From contig UCCS01000047.1 of NCBI GenBank assembly GCA_900470965.1, positions 1-64,000 of the forward strand: a stretch of 64,000 nucleotides of DNA, written 5' to 3'. A program made the translations under genes and the position numbers. This stretch comes from Hyphomicrobiales bacterium (GTDB lineage: Bacteria; Pseudomonadota; Alphaproteobacteria; Rhizobiales; Rhizobiaceae). Numbering within the stretch: position 1 is the first letter of the stretch; every line of letters begins with the position of its first letter. Under the pieces are notes generated by a model that searched no databases, was not told where the DNA came from, and worked only from the letters and a program-made list of their open reading frames with translations. Shown here one piece after another: positions 61,086-64,000 of this stretch.

Positions 61086-61575
61086 TTCCTTCATTACCCT
61101 AGAAAACGGGTCCTTAAGCGTTTCTTCGGTCAGGGCCTTGGTGAGATCTGTCGGAAGCAGCGGGCCCATGTCAGTGAAGAAGCCCGGATTGACGAGTTTC
61201 TGGAACATGCGCTGCTGCGCTTCGGCTCTGGAAATCGCTACCTCTCCGTTCTCAAGGTAGAGCAGAAAACACTCGACGATCCTGGCCGAGTGCAGCCCCT
61301 CGAACACTCTGAGCGCGTAGTCAAGGTCGAACAGATCGCGGCCCTTGTTGCGTTGAAGCAAGGCACGCAGCTTGGTCGCCAGCATTTCTTCCCGAGAAGG
61401 TCGGGATTGCAGCCGTTCCGGCGAACCACGGATTTTTGACGCCAAACGGAATCTCGATGGGTGGATCGTAAGCTTTACGCTCGCGAGTGTTGATTTCGAT
61501 CTTGAGTTTTATCGGACCGGGCGAAGCCTTGTCTTCGGCTTCGACAGCGTATTTAAGTTTGGGCGCGGCCTGCTG
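61083..61575 (-). pseudogene. AbiEii/AbiGii-type toxin, truncated and frameshifted
   Basis: The minus strand from about 61575 reads PKLKYAVEAEDKASPGPIKL, then KIEINTRERKAYDPPIEIPF and NPWFAGTAAIPTF. After a one-base loss near 61395 it continues SREEMLATKLRALLQRNKGR, DLFDLDYALRVFEGLHSARI and so on to RVMKEL at 61083. This is the C-terminal part of the AbiEii nucleotidyltransferase toxin family (LKxEINTRE, LLATKLRALYQRxKGRDLFDLxYAL). The N-terminal catalytic GSxxD motif and the AbiEi antitoxin are missing. It is a relic of a type IV toxin-antitoxin or abortive-infection module. Confidence 0.75.
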
Positions 61576-61622
61576 ATGATAACGAACTGAATGGTCGAAA
61601 CGTTTTTGCGTCGTAGGCAAAG

Positions 61623-62536
61623 ATGAAGGATCCACGGTTTGCCGAACATCTCGCGGTCTATGTCGATGTCGTCCGCGCGGGAAGCTTCTCCGCTGCGTCA
61701 CGGCGTCGCGCCGTAACCCCATCCGCCGTCGTCCGGCAGATCGATGCCCTCGAACAGGACCTTGGCGTTCCGCTTCTGGTCCGCTCGACACGCGCCTTGT
61801 CGTTGACAGACGCTGGTCGTCATCTCTTCGATAGGGCTCAGCGACTGCTAGATGACCTGACCGACACCCATGCGGAGGTAGCAGCCTTCGACAGCGCGGT
61901 CACAGGCACTCTTCGCATCGCCTGCTTTCCCACCTTCGGGAAACGGTATGTGATCCCTGTCCTTGCATCTCTTGCTCAGCAGCACCCGAGCTTGCATGTC
62001 GAATTGGATCTCACCGAGCGGCTGGCCGACCCCGTCGCCGAACGGCTCGATCTCGTGGTCCGGATGGGTGATCTCGCGGACAGTTCGTTGATCGCCACGA
62101 AGCTCGCCCCGCTTGACCGCGTTCTTGTCGCGAGCCTGGGATATATTGACCAGTACGGAGAGCCGGAAGACGAAGGCGCGCTCCGTCATCATCGCCTCCT
62201 CGATAAGCTCCATGGCAATGATCTGCTCTGATGGTCGGATATTCTCAGATGCCCGACCGGTGAGGCATGCAAACAGGTCTCTTTCCGGTCCGATGATTTT
62301 GAAGCGTTGAACAGCGCTGCGATCGCAGGGATGGGTGTGGCGCTCCTGCCAAGCTGGGTCTCGGGTCCTTCCATTCAAGCGGGTGATCTTGTAGCCTTTC
62401 GCCGGCGGGTGAAAGGTGGAATGAAAGGCGTTCCGGTATCTACCTCCTCCGTGCGCTTCAGGTGCCATCTGCGAAGGTGAGGGCGTTTACGGAGGCGCTC
62501 AAAGACCACATCGGGACGCCGCCGCGGTGGAGCTGA
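61623..62536 (+). pseudogene. LysR-family regulator with an in-frame stop and a frameshift
   Basis: It starts MKDPRFAEHLAVYVDVVRAG with a complete HTH (FSAASRRRAVTPSAVVRQID, LEQDLGVPLLVRSTRALSLT) and most of the effector domain. At 62229-62231 a TGA interrupts the frame after KLHGNDLL. The same frame then continues SDILRCPTGEACKQVSFRSD, FEALNSAAIAGMGVALLPSW. Near 62430 it shifts to ALQVPSAKVRAFTEALKDHI and ends at 62534-62536. The full protein would be about 303 residues. Two lesions make it a pseudogene; the N-terminal 202 residues could still be expressed. Confidence 0.8.
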
Positions 62537-62713
62537 GATAACCCAGTGACCGAAAAAGGTCAAACCAACAGCCTAAACGCAGTGGCTGCTGTTAGCGGGC
62601 ATGCGTTCAATACCTTTCAAGGCGAAGAACGTAGCGGCGTGGCGCGCACGGAAACCTTCGATAGACTTTGTAATTCATATGCATTGCGATTGATCTTTCA
62701 GTTGGAGATAACT

Positions 62714-63013
62714 ATGGCGTTCGAACGCACTCGTTCAAACTCGCATCGATGCTGAAGTTCGAGATCGCGCCTCTGCGGTGCTTGAAGCATGGGTCTTACG
62801 GTGTCGGACGCAGTTCGTATCCTACTCACCCGGACGGCGAACGAGCGAGCATTACCGCTCGAACTTATATCAGGCAGCGAAGCTCACCATGCTTGGTTTC
62901 GCAGCAAGGTACTTGAAGCGCTGAACGACACGCGACCGGACGTTCCGGATGAAGAAGGCGAGGCTCATTTCGAGAAACGGCGAGCGGCAGCGCGCCTTAA
63001 AGCAGCGGCGTGA
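62714..63013 (+). pseudogene. RelB/DinJ-family antitoxin, two frameshifts
   Basis: An ATG at 62714 is followed, after a one-base excess, by ALVQTRIDAEVRDRASAVLE. After a one-base loss at about 62788 it continues MGLTVSDAVRILLTRTANER, then ALPLELISGSEAHHAWFRSK and KVLEALNDTRPDVPDEEGEA to the TGA at 63011-63013. Joined, this is a complete RelB/DinJ antitoxin of about 99 residues, with a ribbon-helix-helix N-terminus. The part from 62789 (75 residues) is open on its own but lacks the DNA-binding strand. It is followed by a toxin relic. Confidence 0.75.
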
Positions 63014-63080
63014 AAGTCGTGAAGCTTACTTGGTCGGCGTTTGCGTTATCAGATCGAGAAGGGTTCAGATCAATCAAAGA
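63010..63080 (+). pseudogene. RelE/ParE-family toxin N-terminal fragment
   Basis: A GTG (63010-63012) overlaps the antitoxin stop. It reads VKVVKLTWSAFALSDREGFR, then SIKERTNE, which fits the first strand and helix of RelE/ParE toxins (LTWSAFALSDREGIFDYIE) with about three residues missing. The rest of the toxin (C-terminal strands with the catalytic or gyrase-binding region) is absent. The overlap GTGA is the normal antitoxin-toxin junction of relBE operons. Confidence 0.65.
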
Positions 63081-63214
63081 ACGGACGAATGAAGAGCGGC
63101 TCCCGGCGTTCGGCCGCTCCGAGACGCATTGGGGCGTTGACGAATACGACGTAGTAAATCAGAACTTCTCGTCCCATCGCATCTGATGCCGGCATATCCG
63201 GGCAAGACTTGCCG

Positions 63215-64000
63215 CTAAATCCTGGACTGCGCGGCGGTTATGCCTGTTTTGTTCGAGGATCGCCTCGTACGAATCTTGCGCGCGGGCGTCACAAATGATG
63301 CTGGTGCATCGGCGAGTGCCTCGCGGGCGGCTGAGGTCAAGGTGGTGGCAACGAAATCCGCCTCCCGAAGCGTAGGCGGTTGCTCTTCCTCTTGATTTTC
63401 CACCCAAAGAACCGCCCCGACGCGAATGGCCGGGTATATGCGCTTGAACCGGCGAATAAGTATGCTGGCGTGCCTCGCCGAGTCCTCATTGAGGAAGCAA
63501 ACCACGATGGCATTCGATTGTTTCGGAACGAGGCTCATGGCGCGACGATTGGAAATGTCAGAATGTCTCGCTGCGACCACCTCGGCTCCCTGCACCTGAA
63601 GAACCTGGGCGAGCATCGCAGCCGACGCGTCATCGAGCGGGCCCCTGCCTCCGACGCAGAAGACGGTCTTGCCCCGTCCATCAGGTAGTACGCTTTCATC
63701 TCCGTTCCCTTCCTTGGGGGTAGTGCTGGGCCGCCCCGCCGCTTCCTTATCCTCTTGTTCTTCTTCTATGTCCTCTTGCTCTTCTTCCTGCGCAATTTCC
63801 CCAAGGTTTGAGACCAGTGTGATGGCGGTCCCAAACACATGTTCCATCTGCCCTGCGGTCAAGACGCCTCGACGCCTGTCCTTCTCCGCCAGTAGGAGGG
63901 CGGGAATGGCAACCTTGCCATAGTAATCCTCCAGATAGTCCTCCTCGAGGAATTCCTCAGCGTAGTCGGTCGCCTCATCGGGATCGCCGGCAAGAAGCCG
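63215..64000 (-). CDS. C-terminal part of an AI-2E-family transporter (partial)
   Basis: The frame runs from the window edge (RLLAGDPDEATDYAEEFLEE at the N-terminal side) to the stop at 63215. It contains an acidic linker (AQEEEQEDIEEEQEDKEA) and then KTVFCVGGRGPLDDASAAML and ADFVATTLTSAAREALADAP near the end. This matches the cytoplasmic C-terminal region seen in rhizobial AI-2E/PerM-type permeases, where LLAGDPEEA and a second Rossmann-like domain (CVGGRGxLDDAAAAML) follow the membrane part. No membrane helix is within the window. Probably intact; the N-terminal half lies beyond 64000. Confidence 0.6.
   Translation of the reverse strand, partial: RLLAGDPDEATDYAEEFLEEDYLEDYYGKVAIPALLLAEKDRRRGVLTAGQMEHVFGTAITLVSNLGEIAQEEEQEDIEEEQEDKEAAGRPSTTPKEGNGDESVLPDGRGKTVFCVGGRGPLDDASAAMLAQVLQVQGAEVVAARHSDISNRRAMSLVPKQSNAIVVCFLNEDSARHASILIRRFKRIYPAIRVGAVLWVENQEEEQPPTLREADFVATTLTSAAREALADAPASFVTPARKIRTRRSSNKTGITAAQSRI

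Noticed and set aside
1..64000. CRISPR arrays, rRNA, replication (repABC) and conjugation genes
   Set aside because: Looked for repeated spaced units and typical gene motifs on both strands; none seen in this window.

Overview
The window looks like an accessory region of a Rhizobiaceae replicon (Rhizobium, Agrobacterium or Ensifer type), most likely a large plasmid or chromid. The reasons are high GC, many LysR regulators next to short-chain dehydrogenases (SDRs), DUF982 and other small proteins of rhizobial type, and many decayed insertion sequences and gene fragments. I found no rRNA, tRNA, CRISPR array, replication genes or conjugation genes. The genus is an inference from gene style.

Layout. 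1-5.4 kb: start of a membrane sensor, DUF1428, an F420-reductase-like gene divergent from a LysR gene, an orphan intrinsic terminator, two broken genes, a secreted Yellow/MRJP-like protein and a monooxygenase-like protein. 5.5-11.8 kb: a UvrA paralogue lacking the UvrB-binding domain, a channel-like C-terminal fragment, a broken outer-membrane barrel gene, a secreted Ntn hydrolase and a frameshifted GlsB/YeaQ gene. 11.9-17.6 kb: an MFS exporter and a large autotransporter divergent from a two-wHTH regulator. 18-22 kb: a GAF-GGDEF-PilZ protein and a KefB/C-type antiporter with its KefF-like oxidoreductase. 22.5-26.7 kb: small rhizobial genes, a Tn3/IS3 chimera and copy A of an inverted repeat.

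26.8-39.5 kb is the best preserved part. It has an amidase/TetR divergent pair with two matching operators, a WYL regulator with DUF1330, a LysR gene divergent from an epoxide hydrolase and an EamA exporter, an OmpR/histidine kinase pair, and a periplasmic S9 peptidase. 39.5-48.7 kb is a metabolic cluster of five SDRs, a Gfo/Idh oxidoreductase and three LysR genes. The substrates cannot be read from the sequence.

48.9-64 kb is heavily decayed. It holds LysR fragments, an IS407-type IS3 remnant, copy B of the inverted repeat, an IstB fragment, VOC, SDR, ALDH and aminotransferase fragments, AbiEii and RelBE toxin-antitoxin relics, and a PAS-kinase relic. A few intact genes stand between them: GFA, GST, a 2H phosphoesterase, DUF1254 and small proteins. 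The window ends inside an AI-2E-type transporter gene.

I see no clear new multi-gene system. The most checkable novel items are the pair of direct-readout operators, a candidate small RNA with a strong terminator, the 26-kb-spaced inverted repeat carrying an orphan small-protein family, and the number of single-base frameshifts, which may be decay or sequencing error.
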